This document shows, in pieces, positions 1 through 9,563 of a DNA stretch of 64,000 nt (the first letter of the stretch is position 1; every line of letters starts with the position of its first letter). Source of the DNA: Oscillospiraceae bacterium. GTDB lineage: Bacteria; Bacillota; Clostridia; Oscillospirales; Oscillospiraceae. The position numbers and the translations under genes were made by a program. The stretch covers positions 34,599-98,598 of the forward strand of contig JAETNP010000014.1 of the NCBI GenBank assembly GCA_021768185.1, written 5' to 3'. Below the pieces are notes generated by a model. That model worked only from the letters and a program-made list of their open reading frames with translations. It was not told the DNA's origin and ran no database searches.

Positions 1-1
1 G

Positions 2-931
2 CCTATGTTCCACTGCTTCGGCATGGTGCTGTCCATGACGGCCTCTATGACCCACGGGACCACCATGTGCCCCCTGCCCTACTTCTCCCCCAAGCCCGCC
101 CTGGCCTGCGTCCACCAGGAACGGATCACCACCTTCAACGGCGTGCCTACCATGTTCATCGCCATGATGAACCACCCGGACTTCGCCTCCACCGACTTCT
201 CCCATATCCGTACCGGCATCATGGCCGGGGCCAACTGTCCCCCGGAGCTGATGCGCAAGGCGGCGGACGTGATGAACATGAAGCAGATCATCTCCGTCTT
301 CGGCCAGACGGAGGCGTCCCCCGGCTGCACCATGAGCAGCTTTGACGATCCCCTGGATGTCCGCACGGAAACCGTGGGCAGCAGATTTGCCAACGTGGAG
401 TGTAAGATTATCGATCCGGACACCGGGGAGGAGTGCCCCCGTGGGGTCAGCGGCGAGTTCGTAGCCCGGGGCTATAACATTATGAAAGGCTACTACAAGA
501 TGCCCGCCGCCACCGCCGCCGCCATCGACGCCGATGGCTGGCTCCACTCCGGGGACCTCTGCTGCGAGGACGAGAACGGCAATTTCAAGGTCACCGGGCG
601 GCTGAAGGATATGATTATCCGGGGCGGCGAAAATATTTATCCCCGGGAGATTGAGGAGTTTTTGTATACCCACCCCAAGGTGAAGGACGTTCAGGTCATC
701 GGCGTCCCTGACGAGCAGTACGGGGAGGAGATCATGGCCTGCATTATCCTCAAGGAGGGGGAGACGTCCTCCGTGGAGGAGATCAAGGCGTTTGTGCTTT
801 CCCACATGGCGAAGCATAAGGTCCCCCGGTATATTGACTTTGTGGATGCCTTCCCCATGAACGCGGCGGGGAAGATCTTGAAATATAAAATGCGGGAAGA
901 GGCGGAAAAAAAGCTGGGGTTATCGAAATAA
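2..931 (+). CDS. acyl-CoA synthetase (AMP-binding), 5' end outside window
   Basis: C-terminal part of an adenylate-forming acyl-CoA ligase, which activates a carboxylic acid with ATP and transfers it to CoA. The frame is open to the left edge, so the N-terminus is missing. Visible signatures are the aromatic-G-x-TE motif (FGQTEAS, about residue 100 of the visible part), the WLHSGDL motif, the hinge motif GRLKDMIIRGGENIYP, and the C-terminal AAGKILKYKM with the catalytic lysine. The sequence resembles medium/long-chain fatty-acyl ligases (FACS-like), but the substrate cannot be read from this fragment. A strong terminator follows the stop codon by 7 bases. Confidence 0.9.
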   Translation, partial: PMFHCFGMVLSMTASMTHGTTMCPLPYFSPKPALACVHQERITTFNGVPTMFIAMMNHPDFASTDFSHIRTGIMAGANCPPELMRKAADVMNMKQIISVFGQTEASPGCTMSSFDDPLDVRTETVGSRFANVECKIIDPDTGEECPRGVSGEFVARGYNIMKGYYKMPAATAAAIDADGWLHSGDLCCEDENGNFKVTGRLKDMIIRGGENIYPREIEEFLYTHPKVKDVQVIGVPDEQYGEEIMACIILKEGETSSVEEIKAFVLSHMAKHKVPRYIDFVDAFPMNAAGKILKYKMREEAEKKLGLSK

Positions 932-938
932 GTTCTTT

Positions 939-965
939 GGGCCGGGGCGCTGCCCCGGCCCTTTT
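939..965 (+). terminator. intrinsic terminator after acyl-CoA synthetase
   Basis: 10-bp perfect GC stem GGGCCGGGGC / GCCCCGGCCC with a 3-base loop, followed by TTTT, starting 7 bases after the stop codon. Confidence 0.85.
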
Positions 966-1515
966 AGCCGTTTCTCATCGAAAGCCCGGGGGCTCCGCGC
1001 CCAAGATTTTGCAACGGCCACATCGAGTGGCCGTGCAAAATTAGATTGTGCATGACCCCTCGATGGGGTCATTGCACAATCGTGGACCCTGCGGTCACTT
1101 TTGCTGCGCGGCAAAAGTAACCAAAAACGCGCTTAAACCTAGCGGTTTAAGAATCCCTTCTCGGTCCCGCCTGACGGCAAGGGACCTCGGCGAGGGGCTT
1201 GCGATGGTTCGGTGGAAATGAAGAGTTGCGGTGCCACGTGAACTAGCTCCAGCAAAAACGCACCCCGGGGAGTTCGCCCCGCTATACGGTAGAGGCTGCC
1301 GATAAGAATGCTAAAATAGACGCAGAAGGGGAACGAAGCGGACGGCAGTAAGTTTAGACCAAACTGACCATGCCTTGGGCGCAAAACTAATCAAAAAATG
1401 AGGGATTCTTAAACCGCCAGGTTTAAGTGACTTTTTGGGTACTTTTTGTTCACACAAAAAGTACCCGAGGAGTCCGGGGGCGAGAAGCCCCCGGGGCTTC
1501 AATACGAAACGGCTC
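966..1515. mobile_element. MITE-like dispersed element, copy A (no ORF)
   Basis: About 550 bp without a credible gene between the acyl-CoA synthetase and typA. The two ends are imperfect inverted repeats: each carries AGCCGTTTC, a CCCGGGGGC block, an ACTTTT...AAAAGT hairpin, a CTTAAACC...GGTTTAAG palindrome and AAGAATCCCT. A second copy lies at 6130-6701 in the same orientation, with the same ends and a conserved core. Copy A also contains, at 1006-1081, two adjacent 15-17-bp hairpins absent from copy B. Immediately outside the right end is a GCCGCCC/GGGCGGC hairpin (1521-1537); its partner next to copy B has a different but still complementary stem. Short ORFs inside are not conserved as proteins and are rejected. 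Confidence 0.7.
1159..1400. ncRNA. candidate structured RNA core of repeat copy A
   Basis: Core between the two AAGAATCCCT boundaries. It contains the hairpin GGTCCC-GCC-TGAC-GGC-AA-GGGACC, a GGGG/CCCC hairpin, and a long block (about 1300-1375) nearly identical to copy B, including the run AGGGGAACGAAGCGG. High conservation without a reading frame, plus paired elements, suggests a folded RNA or DNA structure. The layout resembles HEARO/omega-RNA elements, but this is a resemblance from memory. The transcribed strand is not established. Confidence 0.3.
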
Positions 1516-1703
1516 CCCTCGCCGCCCGAAGGGCGGCAAAGAAAGCGCTTTTCCTCTCCAATAATGTCAATTTATCACCGAAACCCCACTGAAGCAAGAA
1601 AAATCTTGTATGGATTGGCGGTTGAAATCAAAAAATACATGGTATACAATAAGCAGGTTAAAAAAGAATTTATTTACTCCAACCAAAGAGAGAGGTTTTT
1701 TGC

Positions 1704-3533
1704 TTGAAAAATGAGAAATTGAGAAACGTCGCCATTATCGCCCACGTGGACCACGGCAAGACCACCCTGGTGGACGAAATGCTGAAACAGGGCGGCGCCT
1801 ACCGTGAGAATCAAGAGGTGGTGGACCGCGTCATGGACTCCGGCGACCTGGAGCGGGAGCGCGGTATCACCATCCTGGCCAAGAATACCGCCATCCAGTA
1901 CGGTGACACCAAGATCAATATCGTGGACACCCCGGGCCATGCCGACTTCGGCGGCGAGGTGGAGCGCATCCTGAAAATGGTCAACGGCGTTATCCTTCTG
2001 GTGGACGCCGCCGAGGGCCCCATGCCCCAGACCCGGTTCGTTCTGTCAAAGGCCCTCGAATTGGGCCACCGCGTGATCGTGGTGGTCAACAAGATCGACC
2101 GCCCCGACCAGCGCATCTACGAGGTCATCAACGAGTGCGGCGACCTGCTCATCGACCTGGACGCCACCGACGAGCAGCTGGACAGCCCCATGCTCTTCTG
2201 TTCCGCCCGGCGGGGCATCTGCTCCTACCACCCCGAGGACCTGGGCACGGACCTCAAGCCCCTCTTTGAAACCATCCTCAATTATATCCCCGCCCCCGAG
2301 GCGGATGTGGACGCGCCCTTCCAGATGCTGGTCAGCTCCATCGACTACAACGAATTTGTGGGACGTATCGCCATCGGCCGCATCGAACGGGGTACCATCA
2401 AGCAGAACCAGGAGATCGCGGTGTGCAACTACCATGACCCCGACGCCGCCCCCAAGAAGGCCAAGGCCGTCAGCATCTATGAGTTCGACGGCCTGAGCAA
2501 GAAGGCCGTCACCGAGTCCTCCGCCGGCAACATCATCGCCATGAGCGGCATCGGCGACATCACCATCGGCGACACCATCTGTGCCGCCGCCAGCCCCGAG
2601 CCCCTGCCCTTTGTGAAGATCTCCGCCCCCACCATGGAGATGACCTTCTCCATCAACGATTCCCCCTTCTGCGGCCGGGAGGGCAAGTTCGTCACCTCCC
2701 GCCAGATCCGGGACCGCCTGTTCCGTGAGACGCTGAAGGATGTATCCCTCCGCGTCACGGAGATCGAGGGCGCTATGGACGCCTTCAACGTGGCCGGGCG
2801 CGGCGAGATGCACCTGTCCATCCTTATCGAGACCATGCGCCGGGAAGGCTACGAGTTCCAGGTCTCCCCGCCCCGCGTGCTCTACCAGGAGATCGACGGC
2901 GTCCGCTGCGAACCTATCGAGCGGCTGGTGGCCGATGTGCCCGCCGACAGCGTGGGCGCGGTCATCGAGAAAATGGGCTCCCGGAAGGGCGACCTGGTGG
3001 AGATGACCCCCGTGGGCGAGCGGATGAAGCTGGAATTCCTGGTGCCCGCCCGGGGCCTCTTCGGCTACCGCAACGAGTTCCTCACCGATACCCGGGGCGA
3101 GGGCATCATGGCCTCCGTCTTTGACAGCTATGCCCCCTATAAGGGCGACCTGAGCCGCCGGAACACCGGCAGCCTCATCGCCTTCGAGACCGGCGAGTCC
3201 ATCACCTACGGCCTCTTCAACGCCCAGGAGCGGGGCGCGCTGTTCATCGGCGCGGGCGTGCCTGTCTACGCCGGCATGGTGGTGGGCGTGAGTCCCAAGC
3301 AGGAGGACATTACCGTCAACGTCTGCAAGAAGAAGCAGCTGACCAACATGCGGGCCAGCGGCAGCGACGAGGCCCTGCGTCTGGTGCCCCACCGGGTCCT
3401 GAGCCTGGAGCAGTGCCTGGAGTTCCTGGCGGACGACGAGCTGCTGGAGGTCACTCCCAAGAGCCTGCGCATCCGCAAGCGGATTCTGGACCATGAAAAG
3501 CGCATGAAGGCCCTGAAGGGCGGGAAAAAATAA
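1704..3533 (+). CDS. typA: translational GTPase TypA/BipA
   Basis: Ribosome-binding translational GTPase of the EF-G/LepA superfamily, linked to stress adaptation and ribosome assembly. At 609 residues it has the normal length. G1 is AHVDHGKT (13-20), G3 is DTPGH (75-79), and NKID (G4) lies near 130; these are followed by the EF-G-like domains and a conserved C-terminal domain. The start is a TTG at 1704, chosen because AGAGAGG lies about 9 bases upstream and the N-terminus KNEKLRNVAIIAHVDHGKT matches the family. It is a single-gene unit with its own strong terminator. The 510-residue frame on the opposite strand is a shadow caused by the GC-rich codon pattern. Confidence 0.97.
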   Translation: MKNEKLRNVAIIAHVDHGKTTLVDEMLKQGGAYRENQEVVDRVMDSGDLERERGITILAKNTAIQYGDTKINIVDTPGHADFGGEVERILKMVNGVILLVDAAEGPMPQTRFVLSKALELGHRVIVVVNKIDRPDQRIYEVINECGDLLIDLDATDEQLDSPMLFCSARRGICSYHPEDLGTDLKPLFETILNYIPAPEADVDAPFQMLVSSIDYNEFVGRIAIGRIERGTIKQNQEIAVCNYHDPDAAPKKAKAVSIYEFDGLSKKAVTESSAGNIIAMSGIGDITIGDTICAAASPEPLPFVKISAPTMEMTFSINDSPFCGREGKFVTSRQIRDRLFRETLKDVSLRVTEIEGAMDAFNVAGRGEMHLSILIETMRREGYEFQVSPPRVLYQEIDGVRCEPIERLVADVPADSVGAVIEKMGSRKGDLVEMTPVGERMKLEFLVPARGLFGYRNEFLTDTRGEGIMASVFDSYAPYKGDLSRRNTGSLIAFETGESITYGLFNAQERGALFIGAGVPVYAGMVVGVSPKQEDITVNVCKKKQLTNMRASGSDEALRLVPHRVLSLEQCLEFLADDELLEVTPKSLRIRKRILDHEKRMKALKGGKK

Positions 3534-3547
3534 CAAACCGGTAACAA

Positions 3548-3592
3548 AAAGGCGGCGATTGATACAACGTGGTATCAATCGCCGCCTTTCTT
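3548..3592 (+). terminator. intrinsic terminator of typA
   Basis: 18-bp perfect stem, AAAGGCGGCGATTGATAC paired with 3572-3589, 6-base loop, then a T-rich tract. Confidence 0.9.
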
Positions 3593-4043
3593 TGCATTGT
3601 TCGATTACAAAAAGTATTTTTTTGGCCGAACCTTCAAAAATAATTCAAATTTCTCAGCCAAGGATACCCGAATGGCAAAACCAAAAAAATTCCGTCTGTG
3701 ACGCCAATTTCAAAATCTGCCATATCCGGCCAGAAACTCGGGAAATTCCACTGTTTTTGTTGGCCTTTTTTCAGCATTTTTGTTGTGTTCGATTTACATA
3801 AGTATTTCAATAATTCCAAGTACACACAGTTATAAACATTTTCCACAGAGTTTTCCACAACCGTTTTTCCCCTTTTCCCAGCGGCTGGAACCAATTTTCA
3901 ACAGCCGGTGGAAAACGCTGAAACCCTAGTTTTCCCCTGAAGCCACCCCCGACATTTGTTTACATAACGACATTTTGTGCAAATCTGCGGCATTTCCCCG
4001 CCTTTCCCGATGGGAGAGAACGGGGAAATGCCGCCTCAGCAGA
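3593..4043. other. AT-rich intergenic stretch, no gene seen
   Basis: Spacer between convergent typA and the YyaL-like gene. It holds two TTTTCCACA motifs about 12 bases apart near 3839-3858, which resemble relaxed DnaA boxes but without other origin features. At 3985-4034 an inverted repeat, GCGGCATTTCCCCG paired with its complement, may act as a terminator for the leftward gene. No credible coding frame was found. Confidence 0.6.
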
Positions 4044-6080
4044 TCATTGCAGGACCGGTTCCCGCACCTCTTGGAGCAGCCGCTCCAGATCCTCCGCCGA
4101 GCGGACCGGCGGCGCACAGGCCCCCTCCCGGCACAGATAAAGAACTTCCCCCTCCGCAGGGATAGGGTACTGATCCGCCCGGGGCGACAGCAGAGCCAGC
4201 CCACGGCTGTTTTCCGGCGTCTTTGCCAGGACCGCCAGCCGGCCCCGCTCCCCCGTCTCCGCCAGCCAGGCCGGAATGGCCTCCGCAGATACGCGCACCA
4301 GATCCCGCCTTGGATACAGCGCCTCCATCATGGCCAGCAGGGAGGCGCAGTACGCCTCGGGCTGCCGTCCTGCCTCTCCGGCCAGCCAGTTTATCTGTCT
4401 CTCCGCCAGCTCCCGGAGATTCTCCCTCCCGGTAAGCCGGGCCAGCCGTACCAGCGCCAGCCCCGCCATGGCGCCTCCGGAGGGCATTGCCCCGTCGAAG
4501 GCGTCCTTCTGCCGGACGATCAGCCGCTCCGCTCCTGCGGCGGTGAGATAAAACCCGCCTCCGGCCTCATCCCAGAACAGTGCCTCCATCTGCTTTGCCA
4601 GTCCTACCGCTTCCCGCAGGCAGGAGACAGAAAAATCGGTCTCATACAGCTCCACCAGCGCCCAACAGTAGAAGGCATAGTCGTCCAGCTGCCCCTCCAC
4701 GGCGCTCTCCCGATCCCGCCAGCGCAGCCAGAGGCGGCCGTCCGCCATCGTAAGCCGTGTTTTCAGAAAGATCCGGGCGGTTTGGGCGGCCTTCAAATAC
4801 TTTTCCTCTCCCAGCACTCTGGCCGCTTTCGCCAAGGCGGCGATCATCATGGCGTTCCAGCTGGTAAGCACCTTGTCGTCCCGATGAAGGCTTCCCCGCC
4901 GGCGCCGGAAGTCCGCCAGCCGGGCGCATTCCGCCCTGTGCTCCTGCCAGAAGTCCGCGTATTCTGGATCATCCAGCAGCTGAGGAATGCTCCTTTCCTC
5001 GCCGATGGACAGCCGCTGGCAGAATTCCCCGGCTTCTCCGACCCCCAAAGCCTCCTCCACGTCGGCCCGGGAGAGGAAATAGAAGCCCCCTTCCACGCCG
5101 CCGCTGTCCGCGTCCTGGGCGCAGGCGAAACCTCCGCCGGGCAGTCTCAGCTCCTCCAGCGCGTAGTCCAGGGTGCGCCGGGCAATCTCCCGGCAGTAGT
5201 CCGAGCCGGTCTGCATATAGGCCTCCAGATAGGCGTATGCCAGCAGCGCGTTGTCATAGAGCATTTTCTCAAAGTGGGGCACCCGCCACTCCCTGTCTGT
5301 GCTGTAGCGGCAGAACCCGCCGCCTACCTGATCGAAGAGCCCGCCCCGGGCCATCCGGGTCAGCGTGAACAGGGCGGCTTCCCGGGCCGCCTCATTTTTT
5401 TCCTGCCGCCCGTATGCCAGCAGGAAGAGGATTTCCTGGGGCACAGGAAACTTCGGCGCGCCGCCGAACCCTCCGTATACCGGATCGAAGCGGTCCAGCA
5501 GCACCTCCGCCGCCCGGTCCAGCAGGGGGATGGAGGGCCTGCTGCCAGGCCCTTGTTCCCGGCTGCGAGAAATGTGCGATGTGACCTTCTGGCCCAGCTC
5601 CAGCAGTTTCTGGCGGTCGGCGTGCCACAGCCGCCCCGCCTCATCCAGAAGATCCGCCAGGCCCAGCCGGCCATCCCGGCTTCTGGGGGGCAGGTAAGTC
5701 CCCGCCCAGAAGGGCTCCTGTTCCGGTGTCAGCAGGAGGGTCAAGGGCCAGCCCCCGGACCCGGTGAGGGCCTGGCAGGCCGCCATATAGACTCCGTCGA
5801 TGTCGGGCCGTTCCTCCCGGTCTACCTTAATGGGGATGAAGTCCCGGTTCAGCGCCGCCGCCACATCAGGATCCTGGAAGGATTCTTTTCCCATGACGTG
5901 GCACCAGTGGCAGGTGGAGTAGCCGATGGAGAGGAAGATGGGTTTATCCTCTTTTTTTGCCTCCAGCAGCGCCCCGGGGCACCAGGGGCGCCAGTTCACA
6001 GGGTCCTGGGCGTGCTGGAGGAGATAGGGGGATTTTTCATATTTCAGGAGGTTTTCTCCTTGTTTTTCCATCAATGGCAT
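4044..6080 (-). CDS. thioredoxin-domain protein of the YyaL/DUF255 (SSP411) family
   Basis: 678 residues, normal for this family. The N-terminal thioredoxin-like domain has the family signature SPYLLQHA...NPVNW-type start and a CHWC motif (57-60) in the context STCHWCHVM. The rest is an alpha/alpha-barrel like that of six-hairpin glycosidases and N-acylglucosamine 2-epimerases. No enzymatic reaction is established for the family; a redox or sugar-related role has been proposed. ATG at 6080 is preceded by GAAGGAAG. An in-frame ATG three codons later would also fit. The gene is convergent with typA and followed by a possible terminator hairpin. Confidence 0.9.
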   Translation of the reverse strand: MPLMEKQGENLLKYEKSPYLLQHAQDPVNWRPWCPGALLEAKKEDKPIFLSIGYSTCHWCHVMGKESFQDPDVAAALNRDFIPIKVDREERPDIDGVYMAACQALTGSGGWPLTLLLTPEQEPFWAGTYLPPRSRDGRLGLADLLDEAGRLWHADRQKLLELGQKVTSHISRSREQGPGSRPSIPLLDRAAEVLLDRFDPVYGGFGGAPKFPVPQEILFLLAYGRQEKNEAAREAALFTLTRMARGGLFDQVGGGFCRYSTDREWRVPHFEKMLYDNALLAYAYLEAYMQTGSDYCREIARRTLDYALEELRLPGGGFACAQDADSGGVEGGFYFLSRADVEEALGVGEAGEFCQRLSIGEERSIPQLLDDPEYADFWQEHRAECARLADFRRRRGSLHRDDKVLTSWNAMMIAALAKAARVLGEEKYLKAAQTARIFLKTRLTMADGRLWLRWRDRESAVEGQLDDYAFYCWALVELYETDFSVSCLREAVGLAKQMEALFWDEAGGGFYLTAAGAERLIVRQKDAFDGAMPSGGAMAGLALVRLARLTGRENLRELAERQINWLAGEAGRQPEAYCASLLAMMEALYPRRDLVRVSAEAIPAWLAETGERGRLAVLAKTPENSRGLALLSPRADQYPIPAEGEVLYLCREGACAPPVRSAEDLERLLQEVREPVLQ

Positions 6081-6129
6081 AGATTTTCTTCCTTCTGCAA
6101 TTTAATCTGCGGCCCTGCGGGCCGCCCCC

Positions 6130-6701
6130 AGCGGTTTCTCATCGAAAGCCCGGGGGCTATCCGCCCCCGGACCCTGGACCTACTTTTCGCGCCCGCGAAA
6201 AGTAGGCAAAAGCGGGCTTAAACCTACGGTTTAAGAATCCCTTCTCGGTCCCGCCTGACGGCAAGGGACCTCGGCGAGGGGCTTGCGATGGTTCGGTGGA
6301 GATGAAGAGTTTCGGTGCCACGTGAACTAGCGGTCCTACGGGCATCTAATCTAAGCTCTGGTAGTTGACCAACTCCGGCTGCCGCCCTTTCAAAGGGGTA
6401 GAGCCATCTACGGGGATATGTCCTAACGGACAAATCTGCAAGACTGCACCCCGGGGAGTTAGCCCCGCTATACGGTAGGGGCCGCCGATAAGAATGCTAA
6501 AATAGACGCAGGAGGGGAACGAAGCGGACGGCAGTAAGTTTAGACAAAACCGACTGTGCCTCGGGCGCAAAACTAATCAAAAAATGAGGGATTCTTAAAC
6601 CGCCAGGTTTAAGTGGCTTTTTGCCTACTTTTTGTCCATACAAAAAGTAGGCGCAGAGTCCGGGGGCGCGGAGCCCCCGGGCTTGCAAATAGAACCGGCT
6701 C
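6130..6701. mobile_element. MITE-like dispersed element, copy B (no ORF)
   Basis: Second copy of the repeat at 966-1515, same orientation. The inverted ends are clearer here: the left AGCGGTTTC...CCCGGGGGCTATCCGCCCCCGG...CCTACTTTT matches the reverse complement of the right end for about 60 bp with few mismatches. CTTAAACC/GGTTTAAG palindromes lie at 6217-6235 and 6594-6613. A right-end hairpin GCCTACTTTTTG/CAAAAAGTAGGC replaces GGGTACTTTTTG/CAAAAAGTACCC of copy A, so both arms changed together. The core carries about 100 extra bases compared with copy A. No protein is encoded. Confidence 0.7.
6243..6586. ncRNA. candidate structured RNA core of repeat copy B
   Basis: Homologue of the copy A core with the same GGTCCC...GGGACC hairpin, the GGGG/CCCC hairpin with a different loop, and the near-identical 3' block with AGGGGAACGAAGCGG. 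The variable middle has an additional roughly 100-base domain. Length variation in the middle with strict conservation at both ends fits a folded RNA better than a coding sequence. Confidence 0.3.
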
Positions 6702-6737
6702 CCGTGCCGCGCGGAGCGCGGCAGAGAACCCCTGGTG

Positions 6738-8156
6738 TCAGCTGTTTTTCCTGCTGATGGGCTGCCGGATCAATAACCTCCCCAGCGCCTTGCCGTCAAA
6801 GGGACAAATGGGATACAGATACCCCCGCCCCAGAATCGGCTTGGTGGAAGCCAGCAGAATAACCCACCCTATGATGCCGCCCACCAGGCCCCAGACGTCA
6901 AAGAGAGCCACCAGGATCAAAAACATCATCCTCGTCAGCTTCAGCGCATATCCTAGCTCAAAGGACGGCTGGGCAAAGTTGGCAATGGCCACAAAGGCCA
7001 TATAGACCAGCACCTCCGGTACCAGCCACCTCGCCTGTACCGCGAAATCTCCCAGGATCAGCGCCCCCAGCATACTGAACGAGTTGCTCAGCGCGTCCGG
7101 CGTATTCAGACTGGCCAGCTTCAAAAGGTCCACCACAAAATCCAGCAGCAGCAGCTGTATCAGCAGCGGCACGCTCCCCGGCTTCTCCGGAACGATAAAG
7201 CTGAGATACTCCGGCACCCGTCCGGCGTCCTTTACCAGCAGATACCACACCGGCGTAATGAACAGTGCCAGCAGCATCACGATCACCCGCAGCCACCGGA
7301 GATAGGTCCCCACCAGGGGCGGGAAATAGTAGTCGTTGGCCTCCTCCATGAAGTCGAAGAGAGAGGTGGGCATCAGCATTACCGACGGGGAGTTGTCCAC
7401 CAGCATCACGATGCTGCCCTCCATGATGCAGGCGGTGGCGGTGTCGGGCCGCTCGGTATAGCGGACCTTGGGAAAGGGATTGTACCACTGGGGCTTGACG
7501 ATGGCCTCCGCAATGCTCTCCTGGCTCATGGCGACGGAGCCTACGTCGATGGCGTCCAGCTTACTCCGCAGAGCCTCCAGGTCTCCCTGGTTCACCTGGT
7601 TGTTCATATAGGCCAGCACCACGTCCGTCTGGCTGCGCCCTCCCACCTTGTGGTTTTCCAGCGTGAGGTGGGGGTCCCGGATGCGGCGGCGGAGTAGGGC
7701 GGTGTTCTGCACCAGGGTCTCGGTGAAGCCGTCGTGGCTGCCCCGGAGGACCTTGCCGTCGCTGGGCTCCTCCACGCTCCGCCCCGGGAATTTCTTCGCG
7801 TCGATCATGGCGCAGTGGTCGAAGCCCTCCAGCAGAAGGATGGTCTTGCCGATAAACGCCCCGGTGAGGATCTTGTCAATCTGATTCTCGCAGTCCACCT
7901 CGCAGAAGGTGACGCACCGGTCGATAAACTCCTGCATATCGGACGCGCCCTTGCCCAGCGCCGCCCCCTGCCCCAGCAGGAAGGAGGTGATGCGCTCAAT
8001 GACCCCATCGTCCCCGTAGCCGTCGATGACATAGAGCCTGCCCTTCCATGGGCCGATATAGAGGTCCCGGCTGATAACGTCGTAGTTGCGCCCCGCTCCC
8101 AGCAGGTCGTCCAGCTGTTTTTGATTTTCCGCCAGATCCTTTGTCAGCTGTTCCAT
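6738..8156 (-). CDS. GerA-family spore protein, probably SpoVAF
   Basis: 472-residue membrane protein of the GerA (A-subunit) family, which acts in germinant sensing or ion/DPA release in the inner spore membrane. The soluble N-terminal half (about 1-280) includes the family segment DNSPSVMLMPTSLFDF. The C-terminal half has about five hydrophobic segments (from WLRVIVMLLALF onward). The extended PSV...PTSLF / EEANDYY / GTYLRWLR region and the lack of neighbouring GerB/GerC genes fit the SpoVAF branch better than a classical GerXA receptor subunit. It is divergent from the deacetylase gene. Confidence 0.85.
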   Translation of the reverse strand: MEQLTKDLAENQKQLDDLLGAGRNYDVISRDLYIGPWKGRLYVIDGYGDDGVIERITSFLLGQGAALGKGASDMQEFIDRCVTFCEVDCENQIDKILTGAFIGKTILLLEGFDHCAMIDAKKFPGRSVEEPSDGKVLRGSHDGFTETLVQNTALLRRRIRDPHLTLENHKVGGRSQTDVVLAYMNNQVNQGDLEALRSKLDAIDVGSVAMSQESIAEAIVKPQWYNPFPKVRYTERPDTATACIMEGSIVMLVDNSPSVMLMPTSLFDFMEEANDYYFPPLVGTYLRWLRVIVMLLALFITPVWYLLVKDAGRVPEYLSFIVPEKPGSVPLLIQLLLLDFVVDLLKLASLNTPDALSNSFSMLGALILGDFAVQARWLVPEVLVYMAFVAIANFAQPSFELGYALKLTRMMFLILVALFDVWGLVGGIIGWVILLASTKPILGRGYLYPICPFDGKALGRLLIRQPISRKNS

Positions 8157-8343
8157 AAAGCCTCCTACTCAGTTCGATTTTCTGGAGTAGTATCTGCGGA
8201 AAAGAAAAATCTATCCGGCCGGCTTTTTCCCCGCCGGCCGGCGGCGCGGGAATGTTTTCAAATTGTAACCGATTTCCTCTTGCTTTTCCGGCGGGAATGG
8301 TGGATAATAATCTTGTCAAATACCGTCGAAGGAAGTCCGTAAA

Positions 8344-9471
8344 ATGAGACGTCTTTTCTCCCTCTTTCTCCCGCTCCTTCTGCTTCTCCTCTGCACCTCC
8401 TGCGTGGGCAAGGCCGCCGCGCCGGTTCCGGACACCATACAGGCCGCGCCCCTGGAGTCCGCCGCCGTCCAGCCGCCGGAGCCGGAGGAACCCTCCCCGG
8501 CGGAGGAGGAACCCCCTGTCCAGCCGGAGGAGCCCTATGTGCGCGTCATCGATCCCGCCAGGCCTATGGTGGCGCTCACCTTTGACGACGGTCCCGACGG
8601 GACCTGCTCCGATCAGATCCTGGATATCCTGGAGGAGCACCACGCCCTTGCCACCTTCTTCGAGGTGGGCCGGAACGTGGCGGCCTGCCCGGAGCCTGTG
8701 AGCCGGATGGCGGAGATGGGCTGCGAGGTCGGCAGCCACTCCAACGCCCACAAGGACCTCAGCAAGCTGCGCAAGAGCGCCCTGCTGCGGGATCTGGATA
8801 CGGCGGACGAGGCATTCGCCGCCGCCGGAGTCCCGGTTCCTACGCTGGTCCGGCCTCCCTACGGCGCGGTCAACAAGACCGTTAAATTCGCCACAGGCCG
8901 CGCCATGGTGACCTGGACGGTGGACACCGAGGACTGGCGGAGCCGTGACGCCCAGACGGTGATTGATTATGTCAAGAACTATGGGGATCTGGACGGAGAG
9001 ATCATCCTCATGCACAGCATCTACGAGAGCACCGTGGAGGCCACGGCGGTGCTGGTCCCCTGGCTCCAGGAGCAGGGCTACCAGCTGGTGACCGTGACGG
9101 AGCTGCTGGCCTACTACTACGGCGAGCTGCCCCAGCCGGACCACTTCTATGGCTATACTTATTTTGTCACCCATGACCGCACCGACGCGCCGGTGGAGCT
9201 GCCCAGCATGTACCTCCCCGAGGAGACGGAGGCCGAGGCGGAACCTGCCCCGGAGCCGGAACCGGTCCCCGACGCCCCGGAGGCGTCTCCGGAGCCCTTC
9301 GACCCGACGGGCATCGTACCCGAGCCCGCCCCGGAGCCGGAACCTGCCGCCGTGCCGGAATCCACGGTCCCGTCCCAGGAGCTGCCTGCGCTGTCCTCCG
9401 GACAGGACGCAGTTCAGAAAACCCTCTCCCCCAGCACTTCGATTCCTAATCCCGCTATGTTCTATCCTTAA
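8344..9471 (+). CDS. secreted lipoprotein polysaccharide deacetylase (NodB domain)
   Basis: Probable cell-wall or polysaccharide deacetylase anchored outside the membrane. A signal sequence ends at a lipobox-like LCTSC, giving Cys20 as the lipid anchor. After a Pro/Glu-rich linker the NodB domain shows TFDDGPD (79-85, catalytic and metal aspartates 81/82), HSNAH (metal His132 and His136), RPPYG, DTEDW and LMHS. The C-terminal third (about 290-375) is a Pro/Glu-rich tail, probably wall-spanning or disordered. It may deacetylate peptidoglycan, but the substrate is not shown. Own terminator follows. Confidence 0.9.
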   Translation: MRRLFSLFLPLLLLLLCTSCVGKAAAPVPDTIQAAPLESAAVQPPEPEEPSPAEEEPPVQPEEPYVRVIDPARPMVALTFDDGPDGTCSDQILDILEEHHALATFFEVGRNVAACPEPVSRMAEMGCEVGSHSNAHKDLSKLRKSALLRDLDTADEAFAAAGVPVPTLVRPPYGAVNKTVKFATGRAMVTWTVDTEDWRSRDAQTVIDYVKNYGDLDGEIILMHSIYESTVEATAVLVPWLQEQGYQLVTVTELLAYYYGELPQPDHFYGYTYFVTHDRTDAPVELPSMYLPEETEAEAEPAPEPEPVPDAPEASPEPFDPTGIVPEPAPEPEPAAVPESTVPSQELPALSSGQDAVQKTLSPSTSIPNPAMFYP

Positions 9472-9479
9472 AAGAAAAA

Positions 9480-9520
9480 CAGAGAGTATCACCTGCTTGG
9501 GTGTATACTCTCCGTTTTTT
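9480..9520 (+). terminator. intrinsic terminator of the deacetylase gene
   Basis: GAGAGTATCACC pairs with GGTG-T-ATACTCTC (one bulged T), followed by CCG and TTTTTT. Confidence 0.85.
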
Positions 9521-9563
9521 GATGTTCTGACCTCTGCTGTCATTTCAAGGAGGATAATGTGAC

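Noticed and set aside
1139..1707. Short ORFs in the MITE-like elements, similar in both copies
   Set aside because: Similarity follows from DNA repeat identity; frames are interrupted differently in each copy and lack start signals.
2046..3578. 510-residue open frame on the minus strand
   Set aside because: Complete overlap with typA; low-complexity His/Gly/Leu-rich product from GC-biased codons, no start signal.
3839..3858. Two TTTTCCACA motifs resembling DnaA boxes
   Set aside because: Only two relaxed matches, no dnaA/dnaN neighbour, no AT-rich unwinding element or further boxes; not evidence of an origin.
3975..6221. 748-residue open frame on the plus strand
   Set aside because: Antisense shadow of the YyaL-like gene, Pro/Arg/Gln-rich, no family features.
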